Of a DNA stretch of 64,000 nt, positions 9,229-18,455 are shown one piece after another (the first letter of the stretch is position 1; the number at the start of each line of letters is the position of its first letter). This DNA is from Marinomonas sp. CT5. GTDB taxonomy: Bacteria; Pseudomonadota; Gammaproteobacteria; Pseudomonadales; Marinomonadaceae. The position numbers and the translations under genes were made by a program. Where the stretch lies: the NCBI RefSeq assembly GCF_018336975.1, contig NZ_CP025572.1, positions 4,200,600 to 4,264,599 on the forward strand, given 5' to 3'. The notes beneath the pieces are model-generated. The model saw nothing but the letters and a program-made list of their open reading frames with translations. It was not told the DNA's origin and made no database searches.

Positions 9229-9453
9229 CTACTTCCCCTCAGTGCGGTTCTTTTTTGCGGCCGCTAAGTGAGGAGCAGCAATCAATTCTTTGATCAAAGT
9301 AAACACATTGCCTTTACTCACTTCCGCCTCAAAGCTGTCTTGCATAATGCCAAGGTCTTTACGCAAGTGATGAGATAATGCGCTGAGTTTTTTGCGAGTC
9401 GTATAACGTTGTAAACAACTAGAAATGTGTTGGAATAACGCAATGATGATCAT
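9229..9453 (-). CDS. Small DUF1127-like (YjiS-type) protein
   Basis: 74 residues from the ATG at 9453, which has GAGG five bases upstream; a longer frame to 9504 lacks a ribosome site. The middle contains RYTTRKKLSALSHHLRKDLGI, matching the short Arg-rich DUF1127 motif in which Leu-x-Asp/Lys-hydrophobic-Gly follows a basic helix. The N-terminus is hydrophobic (MIIIALFQHIS). DUF1127 proteins are small, often stress- or phosphate-related RNA-binding adaptors; nothing here shows the role. It has its own terminator. Confidence 0.65.
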   Translation of the reverse strand: MIIIALFQHISSCLQRYTTRKKLSALSHHLRKDLGIMQDSFEAEVSKGNVFTLIKELIAAPHLAAAKKNRTEGK

Positions 9454-9551
9454 ATCAACCTCATTTACTAAATTAGGTGAGTGAGAGAACAATGTTAAGT
9501 GCATTTACACCAACCGAACAGACGCAGACAGATCATTAAAAAGACATACAG

Positions 9552-9580
9552 ATAACAATACAGATCATCTGTATTGTTAT
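9552..9580. terminator. 14-bp perfect palindrome downstream of the LysE gene
   Basis: ATAACAATACAGAT, one centre base, then its exact inverse complement. It lies 22 bases past the LysE-family stop. The T-run (TTATTTTT) follows on the plus strand; on the minus strand the T-run comes ten bases later. It may be a bidirectional terminator or a dyad operator. Confidence 0.45.
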
Positions 9581-9601
9581 TTTTCACCCATTCTGTATGC
9601 C

Positions 9602-10186
9602 TTAAACATTAAAAATAAACCGATAAGCCACATAGAAGAGTAAACAGGCCATCACACGATTAATCCAAGCCATCACCTTGGGGTTCATTGCCGCTTTTTT
9701 AAGACGCGCCCCCGCCAACAAATACACACTCGGTGCGCCACAAGCCATAATAGAAAGCCCCAATGACCAAAGTGCTATCTGTCCACCTTCAACATGCGCT
9801 CGCGGAAACTGTACAGTCACAATGGGCACGATGGCGACCAGCGATTTGGGGTTACAAAGCTGTAATACCATCCCCGATTTAAAACTCACCGACGTTTCTT
9901 TGGCTGTAGACGACTCTTTTTGGAAGCTCGCTTTAAGGATTTTTACGCCAAGGTAGGCAATATACATTCCGCCTACAACAGCAATAACCGATTGATATTC
10001 TTTAGGAATAATCTCACTACCAAGATAGCCGATCAGTAAAAATAAGATCAACATAGCAACCCCCACACCAACGCAATACAGAAAAGCACGCCAACCTTGG
10101 CCATTGATGCCAGCAAAAAGCGCGAGCATATTGGCCGGACCAGGACTGTACATAACCCCAAAGGCGTAGATGATGATTGCGAGCAT
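9602..10186 (-). CDS. LysE/RhtB-family amino-acid exporter
   Basis: 194 residues with about six hydrophobic segments and the family N-terminus MLAIIIYAFGVMYSPGPANM, where the SPGP motif in the first helix is diagnostic of LysE/RhtB. A conserved GxGxG-type loop precedes helix 3. The start has GAGGGA seven bases upstream. It is transcribed in the same direction as the AraC gene upstream, with a 56-base gap, a common regulator-exporter pairing. The exported compound (amino acid, homoserine lactone or related) cannot be inferred. Confidence 0.88.
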   Translation of the reverse strand: MLAIIIYAFGVMYSPGPANMLALFAGINGQGWRAFLYCVGVGVAMLILFLLIGYLGSEIIPKEYQSVIAVVGGMYIAYLGVKILKASFQKESSTAKETSVSFKSGMVLQLCNPKSLVAIVPIVTVQFPRAHVEGGQIALWSLGLSIMACGAPSVYLLAGARLKKAAMNPKVMAWINRVMACLLFYVAYRFIFNV

Positions 10187-10242
10187 AGGAATCCCTCAAA
10201 TAATAATTTGATAAAAATTAGAAACAGGTAAAGGTGTGTCGA

Positions 10243-11070
10243 CTAACTGCGCAGCAAAGTACGCCTGAATTGATAAGGTGTGAGCCCAAACATGGGCTTA
10301 AAACGCCGATTAAAGTAACTCAAATCGGTAAAACCAAAAGCAAAGGCCACATCAGCCAATGGCATCCCCAGTTCCAATGCTTCTCTGGCACGGTTAATTC
10401 GATAGTTTTGCCAATACTGATGGGGCGTCATCCCAAAATAATCCCGAAAGCAACGCAACAAATGGTATTTCGACATATGCGCCACTTGGCTTAATTCATC
10501 GAGGGAGAACTCCTCACTAACATGGGCATGCAAATAGTCTCGGACTCGCTCAAAAACAGGGTCTTTCACCCGTCGTTTCGCTTCCATCACCACTCCTTTT
10601 CGGCGCGCCAAATATTCGGCAAATTCAAACAGCACAGACGAATATTCGAGCGCAGATGACATGTCGCTTTCAACCAAAGCAGCCAAACGCAAAATATGAT
10701 GTTTTAACATGGGGTCACTTTGCACCGGATGCTCGATGCGAACGTCCTTAGCTCTACGCACGCCAGCGCTTTCCAGCATGGGATTTAACTGGCCAGGATG
10801 AATGTACAACATTTTGTAGTGAAGCGGATCGTCAGCCCCAGAACGACCGTCGTGGGCGTCCTCTGGATTAAACACAATCACATTGCCAGAATAACTTTTA
10901 TGATGTTCGCCTAAAGTAAAAAAATCCTGACGGCCCGATAATGTCACCCCAAAAGAAAACTCCTCATGGGCATGAGTACCATAGGAAAAATCGCTCATAG
11001 AGGCTTCCAGCAACATCACCTCATCGAGGGCCGCACTTTTAGCAAACTGAAACCGATTTTCTGCCGACAT
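10243..11070 (-). CDS. AraC-family regulator (cupin N-terminal)
   Basis: About 275 residues. The N-terminal AraC_binding cupin (~20-150, with THAHEEFSFGVTLSG) senses a small ligand; the C-terminal double helix-turn-helix (~175-275) ends in the classic FGFTDLSYFNRRFKPMFGLTPYQFR. The ATG at 11070 has AGAGG six bases upstream; the ORF's first ATG at 11100 has no ribosome site. It likely controls the LysE-type exporter downstream and possibly itself. The effector is unknown. Confidence 0.88.
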   Translation of the reverse strand: MSAENRFQFAKSAALDEVMLLEASMSDFSYGTHAHEEFSFGVTLSGRQDFFTLGEHHKSYSGNVIVFNPEDAHDGRSGADDPLHYKMLYIHPGQLNPMLESAGVRRAKDVRIEHPVQSDPMLKHHILRLAALVESDMSSALEYSSVLFEFAEYLARRKGVVMEAKRRVKDPVFERVRDYLHAHVSEEFSLDELSQVAHMSKYHLLRCFRDYFGMTPHQYWQNYRINRAREALELGMPLADVAFAFGFTDLSYFNRRFKPMFGLTPYQFRRTLLRS

Positions 11071-11160
11071 CACAAGCCTCTCTAAACTCGCCCAATCCAT
11101 AACAATAGACTAACCAATCACAAACAGAAAAGATTGGACGATATTGCGAAATACGCTTTC

Positions 11161-12132
11161 TTAACTCACTTTTTGTTTAGCCACGACCAACGCACCATGA
11201 CGTTCAGAAAGCGCTAAAACAACAACGGATGACATTAAAATAATGACACCAAACACCGCGATAGGCGTCAGTGTCTCGCCCAAAAATAGCACGGCAATCA
11301 GCGCAGCAGTGACAGGCTCAATAAGAACCATCACCGATGCCGTTGTGGCTCGGACAGAAGAAAGACCTGCATTGAATAGTATATAGGCGGCAGCAGTCGG
11401 CACCACACCTAGATAACTGAGAAAAACCACACTCTGAAAAATAGTGCCTGAGCGAGAAGTTAGCCCCTCAAATAAGGCAAATGGCAGCAGACAAAGGGTT
11501 CCGATAACGATGCCAAAAAAGGTCACATTAAACTGATCAATATAAGCATACCGTCCCATCGCTCTGGTAATAAGCGTCACACAGGCGTAACAAATAGAAG
11601 ATAGGAAAGCAAAAGCCAATCCTAATAGTGAATGAGATCCAATCTCTCCGCCACCCGTCAACAAAGCAAGGCCAAAAATAGCAAAGGCGATGATCAGTGC
11701 ACCCGACCAGCCGATTCGTTCACCCATTGTCAGATAAGAACCGATAGCCATCAAAATTGGTCCCAACCCTAACGTCACTATGGTGGCCACTGCTAAACCG
11801 CTATATTGTACTGCGGCAAAATAAGCGGTCTGGTAAATCGCTAAGCCCATACCAATAACTACCATCCGCCCCCAGCGTTCACGAATGAAAGCGCCCATGG
11901 CACGTCTTTTCTCTTTCGAGTTCATAATAACTGCCACAATAGCAAGAACGAACATACCAATGGCGAAGCGCCAAAACGACACAGCAACTGGCCCAAGCCC
12001 ATTGCGATAGAGAATGGCCGCGACAGCCCCACCCGTACCCCACGCAATGGCGGCAAAGGACACATAGAGCAAGCCTCGACTCACCGATAAAGTCGAAGAA
12101 CCCGCTTTTACACCTGCCGCTTCAGAAACCAT
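11161..12132 (-). CDS. DMT-superfamily EamA-type exporter
   Basis: 323 residues, ten predicted transmembrane helices in two EamA repeats (~20-155 and ~165-310). Repeat hallmarks are the AIAWGTGGAVAAIL start and the GLSSVRATTASVMVLIEPVTAALIAVLFLGE segment near the C-terminus. The start codon has GGAGGGG six bases upstream. It is divergent from a LysR-type regulator, which probably controls it. Members export amino acids and other metabolites; the substrate is unknown. Confidence 0.9.
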   Translation of the reverse strand: MVSEAAGVKAGSSTLSVSRGLLYVSFAAIAWGTGGAVAAILYRNGLGPVAVSFWRFAIGMFVLAIVAVIMNSKEKRRAMGAFIRERWGRMVVIGMGLAIYQTAYFAAVQYSGLAVATIVTLGLGPILMAIGSYLTMGERIGWSGALIIAFAIFGLALLTGGGEIGSHSLLGLAFAFLSSICYACVTLITRAMGRYAYIDQFNVTFFGIVIGTLCLLPFALFEGLTSRSGTIFQSVVFLSYLGVVPTAAAYILFNAGLSSVRATTASVMVLIEPVTAALIAVLFLGETLTPIAVFGVIILMSSVVVLALSERHGALVVAKQKVS

Positions 12133-12249
12133 GTTAACCCCTCCGTTTGTTGATACCTTTTGTCTTGCAGCAAGCGTCGCTCAGTTATATAAAAGAGTAA
12201 AACGTATAATTTACTAATCAATCATTCGAAAAACGAATAGGTGATATTG

Positions 12250-13119
12250 ATGAATTACCCTGACTTACAAATAAGCTGGTTAAGAACCTTTGTGGCGGTG
12301 GTCGATACGGGGTCTTTATCCGCCGCCGCGCCTTTAGTGCATCGTTCTCAATCCGCCGTCAGCATGCATATCAAAAAGTTAGAAGACATTATTGGTACGG
12401 CTATTTTATCCAGAGGGCCTCGCCATTTAGAGGTCACATCCAAAGGCATTGAATTACTCACTTACTCACGACGCATGCTCGAATTACAGTCTGAGGGCTA
12501 TGACGCCCTGTTTGGCAAACAATTGACGGGACTCATTCGCATCGGTGTTCCAGATGACTATGCCATGTACCTAGCCCCCATATTACGACACTTTACTAGC
12601 CGTTATATGGGCGTAGAAATCGAATTAACCTGTGAGCAATCCACCTCTCTTATTCCACGTATCAAGAACAACGAACTGGATATCGCACTAATCTCTCGCG
12701 ACAAACCAGAACATGGCGAGTTACTTTTTCACGAGCCACTCGTTTGGGTGGGGGCTTCAAAATACGAAGTGTGGCGGCGCAATCCTCTACCTATTGCGGT
12801 CTACGAAGCAGGCAGCATGGCGCAAATGGAAACATTGTCGGCCTTAAATAAGGCTAACAAAGCGTATCGCATCGTCTATAAAAGCTCAGGGCTTGCAGGC
12901 CAGCTTACCGCCGTGGAAAGTGGATTAGCCGTCGCCGCCTTGACTCGTTGCAGTGTTCCTACCGAGTTGCAAGTCTTACAAAACTTACCCGCGGAATATG
13001 ACTTACCTAAATTGACAGCAATGGACGTGGCTGTCTTTCGTAGCAAACGCTCACAAAAATCAGCAGCGGTGGATGAGATGTATGAGCAAATAGTTCAGGC
13101 TTTGAAAGTAGACATTTAG
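12250..13119 (+). CDS. LysR-family transcriptional regulator
   Basis: About 289 residues: N-terminal winged HTH (LRTFVAVVDTGSLSAAAPLVHRSQSAVSMHIKKLE) and a periplasmic-binding-like effector domain (~90-285). The ATG at 12250 has AGGTGA five bases upstream and is preferred over the GTG at 12241. It is divergent from the EamA transporter across a 108-bp region, the typical arrangement of LysR regulator and target. The effector is unknown. Confidence 0.9.
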   Translation: MNYPDLQISWLRTFVAVVDTGSLSAAAPLVHRSQSAVSMHIKKLEDIIGTAILSRGPRHLEVTSKGIELLTYSRRMLELQSEGYDALFGKQLTGLIRIGVPDDYAMYLAPILRHFTSRYMGVEIELTCEQSTSLIPRIKNNELDIALISRDKPEHGELLFHEPLVWVGASKYEVWRRNPLPIAVYEAGSMAQMETLSALNKANKAYRIVYKSSGLAGQLTAVESGLAVAALTRCSVPTELQVLQNLPAEYDLPKLTAMDVAVFRSKRSQKSAAVDEMYEQIVQALKVDI

Positions 13120-13348
13120 CCTTTCTCAAAGTATTGCAATCAAATCAAAAAACTAGAGAATTTAAAACTTCTTACATAACCACACTGGTAATCGAGCAAC
13201 GACTTCTTGTAGAAACCGTGAATAGGGCGTTTTGGCTCTTCCTCTCTTCCCCATTGATTAGCCTGATAAATCCCCCTGTTTCCCCAATTCTCAAGTGACC
13301 GCTCTCTTTAAGATTTAAGACTAATTCATAGCTTAATAGGAATAGATT

Positions 13349-14233
13349 ATGTCTGAACTAGTTCTTTTATCATCCGTTGGTATTGGTGGAGAAAATAAAA
13401 CAGAAGATGTATTAAACATACAAAAAGCCCTAAATGCCATTCAAGAAAAAATTGGTCTTAATGAACCTTTAGCCGAAGACGGAGAGCTTGGTGCGGATGA
13501 AAGTGCATCAAAAACCTGCCATGCCATAGCACTTATGCAAGAAAAGATTCTAGGTTTTAAAAACCCAGATAGTCTCATCAGTTGCAATGGAAAAACTCAC
13601 CAAGCGTTAAACAAAGCCATTCAAAAACCCTCTTCTACATTAGATTTGTTCTTACCAAAAATTGTGCCAGAAAAAGGCTTAAAGAACGAAGATTATCATG
13701 ATGCGGCAGCGCTATTAAATTGCGAAGTAGCGGCCATTAAAGCCGTTTCTGAAGTGGAATCATCAGGCAGCGGTTACTTCGATAATGATGCGCCTTGTAT
13801 CTTGTTCGAAGCCCATCAGTTTTCAAAATACAGTGACCATCGCTTTGATGAATCTCACCCCGAGATCTCATCTGCAAAATGGGATCGCTCTTTGTATATT
13901 GGCGGTGAAAAAGAATATGTGCGCCTACAAGCAGCCATGAAACTTGACCGTACTGCCGCACTCAAATCAGCTTCTTTTGGACGCTATCAAATCATGGGCT
14001 TCAACCACCAAGCCGCAGGCTATGACGACGTCGAATCCTTTGTCAGAGATATGTTTTTGGCAGAACGACATCACCTCATAGCATTTGTCCATTTCATCAA
14101 ATCAAACAGTCGACTACTCGAAGCGATCCAAAACTTAGATTGGGCGACCTTCGCACGTTATTACAACGGCCCGAGCTATGCCGAGAATCACTACGATGAA
14201 AAGTTAGAAAGTGCTTACAACAAACACTGCTAA
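13349..14233 (+). CDS. N-acetylmuramidase (DUF3380 type) with N-terminal peptidoglycan-binding-like region
   Basis: 294 residues, no signal peptide. Residues ~5-90 resemble a helical peptidoglycan-binding module (QKALNAIQEKIG...NGKTHQALN). Residues ~110-294 match the N-acetylmuramidase family: AVSEVESSGSGYF with Glu135/Glu137 as catalytic candidates, CILFEAHQFSKY, SASFGRYQIMGFNH and WATFARYYNGP. The enzyme class cleaves the MurNAc-GlcNAc bond. Without a signal it would need a holin, a secretion system or lysis to reach the wall. It leads a run of plus-strand genes of unknown function through 20.7 kb. It could be a phage-derived endolysin or an interbacterial effector. Confidence 0.82.
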   Translation: MSELVLLSSVGIGGENKTEDVLNIQKALNAIQEKIGLNEPLAEDGELGADESASKTCHAIALMQEKILGFKNPDSLISCNGKTHQALNKAIQKPSSTLDLFLPKIVPEKGLKNEDYHDAAALLNCEVAAIKAVSEVESSGSGYFDNDAPCILFEAHQFSKYSDHRFDESHPEISSAKWDRSLYIGGEKEYVRLQAAMKLDRTAALKSASFGRYQIMGFNHQAAGYDDVESFVRDMFLAERHHLIAFVHFIKSNSRLLEAIQNLDWATFARYYNGPSYAENHYDEKLESAYNKHC

Positions 14234-14290
14234 CACCTGAATAAATAACCAATACGATGGATCCAAAAGGATTGTCTACAAGGAAAGATC

Positions 14291-15400
14291 ATGTCGATTA
14301 AAACCATGAACGAAATGATACGAAAACATGTAAAGGCGATTAGCCTTTCTATCTTAGGTATTTTATCTGCTGCCATCATTCCCATTTGGCAAATTTATTT
14401 CGTGGAGCAGCCGGATGTTCATATCGAAATAACAGAGATCCGTCGTATTAATTCAAGTGACTTTAAAGTGCCACTTTCAACGGATGAGCTGCAACTGCTT
14501 AAACCTTATTTGGATGAGGATCTCTTCTATACATTTGATAAAAACGGCAACCGGGCTGACAAAATAAACTATCCTGAATTTTCAATAGAAACCATTAATG
14601 CTGCCTTCAATAAAGCCAAGATGGACATTAAGAATATTACCGAAACCAAGTCTATATTAAGTAAGCATATTGCTACAATAAACAAGTATTTGAACCCAAA
14701 GGATAAAGCACACTTATTGATCGAATTTCGGGTAGGAGAAATAAAAGACTGGTCTCTACGAAATTATATTGATGATGACGAAGCAAGATATTACGAAAAA
14801 CAAGTATTAAGAATTACTCGTGATTATGCTGATATGCACTTTCAAAAAGGCAAAGGGGCTCCAATTAATACAGATGCCTTAAACTTTCTACTATCTGATG
14901 TTAAAGAAGACTTAATTGAAGTCATTTCAGAAAATGAAATTCGTGTAGAAAAACTAAGAGATAATATTCAAGCCATCGACACCCAAATAACCAAATTAAA
15001 AAAAGAACAAAGAGACATTTACAGCTTCTTTGATGTCAGTGTTGTCGCAACGAACAATGGACGGGCAAGCGCTTCTCTCAGACCTGTCGCCTTACTTAGA
15101 GTTAATATTAGTAAAGACAACTATGTCAACTTAAAACTAGACATGGATGATTACCAAGATCAATCAAACCTTCCTGAAGGCTCTACTAAGATATTACATT
15201 ATCAATCAAAAATTTTACATGATATTCCCTCGGAGGACCGCATTATGGTTAATACCTTTTGGGGAAGTACAGGTAGAGCAAGTGTCTTAAGCCTAGACAC
15301 AAAACAAAATATTTATATATCAAACACCATTGCTTTTGCTGATAACAGCAACCAAAAAGTCATGTTTGATAAATTAAAAGAATCAGCCAACTCACTATAA
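14291..15400 (+). CDS. Membrane-anchored coiled-coil protein of unknown function
   Basis: 369 residues; not recognised. A single N-terminal transmembrane helix (~17-38, ISLSILGILSAAIIPIWQIYFV) would place the remaining chain in the periplasm or cytoplasm. Residues ~210-245 form a heptad-like coiled coil (EKLRDNIQAIDTQITKLKK), followed by a beta-rich segment. Lysine- and asparagine-rich, AT-rich codon use compared with the transporter genes around it suggests acquired DNA. AAGGAAAG precedes the ATG. It is 57 bases after the muramidase. Confidence 0.6.
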   Translation: MSIKTMNEMIRKHVKAISLSILGILSAAIIPIWQIYFVEQPDVHIEITEIRRINSSDFKVPLSTDELQLLKPYLDEDLFYTFDKNGNRADKINYPEFSIETINAAFNKAKMDIKNITETKSILSKHIATINKYLNPKDKAHLLIEFRVGEIKDWSLRNYIDDDEARYYEKQVLRITRDYADMHFQKGKGAPINTDALNFLLSDVKEDLIEVISENEIRVEKLRDNIQAIDTQITKLKKEQRDIYSFFDVSVVATNNGRASASLRPVALLRVNISKDNYVNLKLDMDDYQDQSNLPEGSTKILHYQSKILHDIPSEDRIMVNTFWGSTGRASVLSLDTKQNIYISNTIAFADNSNQKVMFDKLKESANSL

Positions 15401-15440
15401 ATATATATTAAAAAAACACTTAAACCAAAAGGAAAAAATC

Positions 15441-16217
15441 ATGTCTTTTTTCAATAAAAACCTACATAAAGAACTCTCCGAATTGCTCAATTCATTCACA
15501 TCCTGCTTGCCAGTAACACGACAGAAAGCCGGTGAATACTGGAAAAAACTCAATAAAATACAGGCTTTAAGCCAAGTTCAAATTGAAGATATTGACTTTA
15601 AAGGCAACCCGACGCCTAAAGATGAGTCCGTAACTATTCGAAATTACAGTGACTTGGCGATAGACATTAGCGGCTGGCGAATTCAGGCAGGATCACCAAA
15701 GCAAGTTTATATTTTTCCTGATAGCAGCGTCTTTGCACCCAACGACACTATTTGCATAGACACAGCTGGCAATACCGAGCATAGCTTTAATACAAATAGA
15801 CCGATTTGGAATAATCGAGGCGATACCGGAACCTTGTTTGATGATGAAGGACGCACTGTTTCAATCCTATCTTATGGTGACAATGCAAATAGCAAAACAA
15901 TCGTTAGTTATATGAATTTCAATGGTAAGGAATTTCGTAATGAAGGTGATGAATTTGTCGAGATAAGCAATATCTCTAATGAAGATGTAATGCTATCTGG
16001 TTGGCGTTTAGAAGCATTGACAAACAATCATATTTTTCATTTCCCAGAAGACACTAAGCTAGAGGCTTATTCATCTCTAAGAATTTATACCAACAAAGCC
16101 AATTTAGAACAAAACGAGTACAGTTTTAACAGCCCCAAAGCCATTTGGAACAATTCTCAGGGTGGATGCAGACTCATCAATTACCTAGATAACGAAGTAT
16201 CCTGTTACCACTACTAA
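15441..16217 (+). CDS. Tandem lamin-tail-domain protein
   Basis: 258 residues with two copies of a lamin-tail (LTD) Ig-like fold: ~43-125 (ESVTIRNYSDLAIDISGWRI, then IFPDSSVFAPNDTICID) and ~165-255 (DEFVEISNISNEDVMLSGWRL, then HFPEDTKLEAYSSLRIYT). Each ends with a matching IWNN motif. No signal peptide is seen. LTDs in bacteria usually bind DNA or surfaces in secreted nucleases and adhesins; here there is no catalytic domain. GGAAAAAA precedes the ATG. Function unknown. Confidence 0.75.
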   Translation: MSFFNKNLHKELSELLNSFTSCLPVTRQKAGEYWKKLNKIQALSQVQIEDIDFKGNPTPKDESVTIRNYSDLAIDISGWRIQAGSPKQVYIFPDSSVFAPNDTICIDTAGNTEHSFNTNRPIWNNRGDTGTLFDDEGRTVSILSYGDNANSKTIVSYMNFNGKEFRNEGDEFVEISNISNEDVMLSGWRLEALTNNHIFHFPEDTKLEAYSSLRIYTNKANLEQNEYSFNSPKAIWNNSQGGCRLINYLDNEVSCYHY

Positions 16218-16252
16218 TTACAAACATAACCATTAATTAAGAGAAAAATCCC

Positions 16253-17200
16253 GTGGCAAACGATGCATCAATAAAAGCAACATCGTCCAATAAAGAGCTT
16301 ACTATGCTTGCTGAAGATGGCCGCCGACTCTTGCAATATGTCGCGCGTCACGGGAACTTAACGATCAATAACGATATAGCAAAAGGCATCATCAGTGTCA
16401 GCGCTAAAGTCGATAATAATAGCTGGACAATCAGCGACGAAATCCAACTCATACATTGCTATGACCGACTCGCTCGTCAAGTTTATCCAGTGACAATAGA
16501 AAGTATTAAAGCGGTTGTACCTGATAAAATCAGCGGAAAACTCTCCCACCCAACAGCGTCAAAAACCATTACATGGTATCGCTATTATACGGTGCTGACC
16601 CTCATATTCTTACTGGCTATCCAGATGTTTTATCTATTTGGTTATACATTAATTCAAACATTAGCCGATTATTCTCCCCCCATCACCAATTCGATTCCGG
16701 TTGAAATTGAAGCGAACTACCTATTATTAAAAGACTGGAACCATATATGGATGCTTGGGCAGGAACTAGAATTAAAAAGAGTATCTGTCGATAATACATC
16801 AGACAGTGATCTTGGCATTGCATTTTCAACGAACCTAATTGCCGCACAATCCTTTGTGCAAATGCTGCAGAACTACCTACTCCCCCTTATTTATGGGTTA
16901 TTAGGCGCATTAATTTTCGTTCTTCGGACATTATTACAACAGGTGCGTAACCTGACTTATACATCCAGTAGAGAAATAGGCTATCGTTTACGATTAACAC
17001 TAGGCTGCCTGGCAGGAATGATTACGGGTTGGTTTCTTAAACCTAATATGGGCGAAATGGCACTATCCCCAATGGCCCTCGCCTTTTTAGCAGGTTACAG
17101 CATTGAAGTGTTATTCACTATACTTGATAAGTTGATTGACAGTATCCGCCGACAGTCCGCTCCCTCCAATAACACGAATATTAAGGATCAATCTTCTTAG
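16253..17200 (+). CDS. Multi-pass membrane protein of unknown function
   Basis: 315 residues from a GTG with AGAGAAAAA upstream. A soluble N-terminal ~100 residues precedes a helix at ~108-130, a 75-residue extracytoplasmic-looking segment, and three further helices at ~205-228, ~245-262 and ~268-288, then a polar tail. No family was recognised. It continues the muramidase cluster in the same direction. Its 3' end overlaps the convergent small gene by 20 bases. Confidence 0.6.
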   Translation: MANDASIKATSSNKELTMLAEDGRRLLQYVARHGNLTINNDIAKGIISVSAKVDNNSWTISDEIQLIHCYDRLARQVYPVTIESIKAVVPDKISGKLSHPTASKTITWYRYYTVLTLIFLLAIQMFYLFGYTLIQTLADYSPPITNSIPVEIEANYLLLKDWNHIWMLGQELELKRVSVDNTSDSDLGIAFSTNLIAAQSFVQMLQNYLLPLIYGLLGALIFVLRTLLQQVRNLTYTSSREIGYRLRLTLGCLAGMITGWFLKPNMGEMALSPMALAFLAGYSIEVLFTILDKLIDSIRRQSAPSNNTNIKDQSS

Positions 17201-17426
17201 TTGCTTTCTTGGCCGCTTCTTCTATAAAGGTTTTAGCAAGTTTCAATAACATATCTTGAGTATCATCACTCAAATCTTTTAAGGTCAGCTTCCCTTGTAA
17301 CACCATATTGAGCGTCATATTTACCTTAGTTAATTGCTTAAACTGATCTGGTGTTAATTTTGGTTTCTGAGGTTTTGGTTTAAGCGTTTTTTGAGCAATT
17401 TTAAGCGCTTTCTTAATATCTTTCAT
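17181..17426 (-). CDS. Small basic protein of unknown function
   Basis: 81 residues from the ATG at 17426, which has AGGGGG five bases upstream; the longer frame to 17531 lacks one. It is highly lysine- and proline-rich in the first third (KTLKPKPQKPKLTPDQF), then helical, ending in EEAAKKATKKIDP. No family recognised. It is the only minus-strand gene in the cluster and is convergent with the membrane protein. Confidence 0.55.
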   Translation of the reverse strand: MKDIKKALKIAQKTLKPKPQKPKLTPDQFKQLTKVNMTLNMVLQGKLTLKDLSDDTQDMLLKLAKTFIEEAAKKATKKIDP

Positions 17427-17605
17427 AATTCCCCCTTTGACCACAGCACTGATCAAATAAAATTCATTCAAATCTTTAATAAAGATAAAAAATATAATTA
17501 AAGATAAATAATATCTTGGGGAAAATAGCATGAGTTAACCTGAGTTTTTCATATGCATCTTAAAGTACTATTTAAATCTCATTTAATATTATTCATAGGA
17601 CTATT

Positions 17606-18034
17606 ATGAAAAGATTAATTATTACTCACTTTCTTCTTCTCTGCCTTTTTCTAACGTCAGGTTGTGCCGTAGAAATGATTTCTCCCTATGACGACAAGAC
17701 GGTGGAGCAGATGGAAAGAATTGATCAAAAAATTGATCACTTCTATTTGATTTTACAGTCAGTACCAGAAAAAGACCGGAGTTTTACTCACTATTCTTCG
17801 GCCTACTTGGATATTGATGTGCAAATACGAAGTCTAGAACGACGCCAGGAAGTACGAGAAAAAAACGAAGAAACCTTAAAACAAACGAGAATATTAGCTT
17901 CTTTATGGAAGCAAGACATGGCAATACATAAAAAACAAAACTCGATATCCGATTTTATGATTAAACGAAGAATGAGCCAATATCAACGTTTAATGAACAC
18001 TATGATCGTAGGCGAACTTGCTAAAAGACAATAG
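17606..18034 (+). CDS. Predicted lipoprotein of unknown function
   Basis: 142 residues. Signal peptide with lipobox LTSGC (Cys at ~20), so probably an inner- or outer-membrane lipoprotein. The residue after Cys is Ala, not Asp, which by the usual +2 rule favours the outer membrane. The mature part is helical and charged (RIDQKIDHFYLILQ, RSLERRQEVREKNEETLKQ). In a cluster with a muramidase, a short lipoprotein recalls phage o-spanins, but it is longer and no i-spanin was found. Confidence 0.62.
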   Translation: MKRLIITHFLLLCLFLTSGCAVEMISPYDDKTVEQMERIDQKIDHFYLILQSVPEKDRSFTHYSSAYLDIDVQIRSLERRQEVREKNEETLKQTRILASLWKQDMAIHKKQNSISDFMIKRRMSQYQRLMNTMIVGELAKRQ

Positions 18035-18045
18035 GAGATATAACC

Positions 18046-18345
18046 ATGAACCCCACATTTGATCATCTCGTTGCGACAACACTCGATAAATTAGAAGACT
18101 CCTCCCTAAAAAATACTTTAGGTGAGGCTTTAAAAGAAAGTTTGGAAAAACAACAAACATCATTTCAAAACTTGCTTGTAGCAAAAGAGCAAAATCTTAT
18201 TTCTCAAGAAGAGTTCGATATCGAAATGGAAAGAGAAAAGGCGATCTTAGAAGCCGAAATGTTAACCAAACAAATTGCAGCAAAAGCGGTTATTCAAAAA
18301 CTCGTCAATGATGCTATTAGTTCCCTTACAAAAGGCCTTATCTAA
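18046..18345 (+). CDS. Small helical protein of unknown function
   Basis: 99 residues, all-helical, acidic, no signal peptide. AGGAGATATAACC precedes the ATG; 11 bases after the lipoprotein stop, so co-transcribed. Segments LKESLEKQQTSFQNLL and EFDIEMEREKAILEAEM have a coiled-coil look. The strong ribosome site supports it being real; the function is unknown. Confidence 0.6.
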   Translation: MNPTFDHLVATTLDKLEDSSLKNTLGEALKESLEKQQTSFQNLLVAKEQNLISQEEFDIEMEREKAILEAEMLTKQIAAKAVIQKLVNDAISSLTKGLI

Positions 18346-18406
18346 CCATCATGACATAGCGCTCTGGCAAATAGTTAGCATAGTCAACTATGGTATAAAA
18401 ACGCCC

Positions 18407-18444
18407 TATAGAAGTAAGCGCGTAGCTTACTTCTATATTTTCTT
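18407..18444 (+). terminator. Rho-independent terminator
   Basis: Perfect 13-bp arms TATAGAAGTAAGC / GCTTACTTCTATA, loop GCGTA, followed by TTTTCTT on the plus strand. It closes the 17.6-18.3 kb pair. It also lies only 11 bases before the next start, so it could attenuate that gene. Confidence 0.8.
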
Positions 18445-18455
18445 AGAGAATCATT

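Noticed and set aside
13349..18345. Muramidase cluster as a complete prophage
   Set aside because: No integrase, capsid, terminase, portal or tail genes are present.
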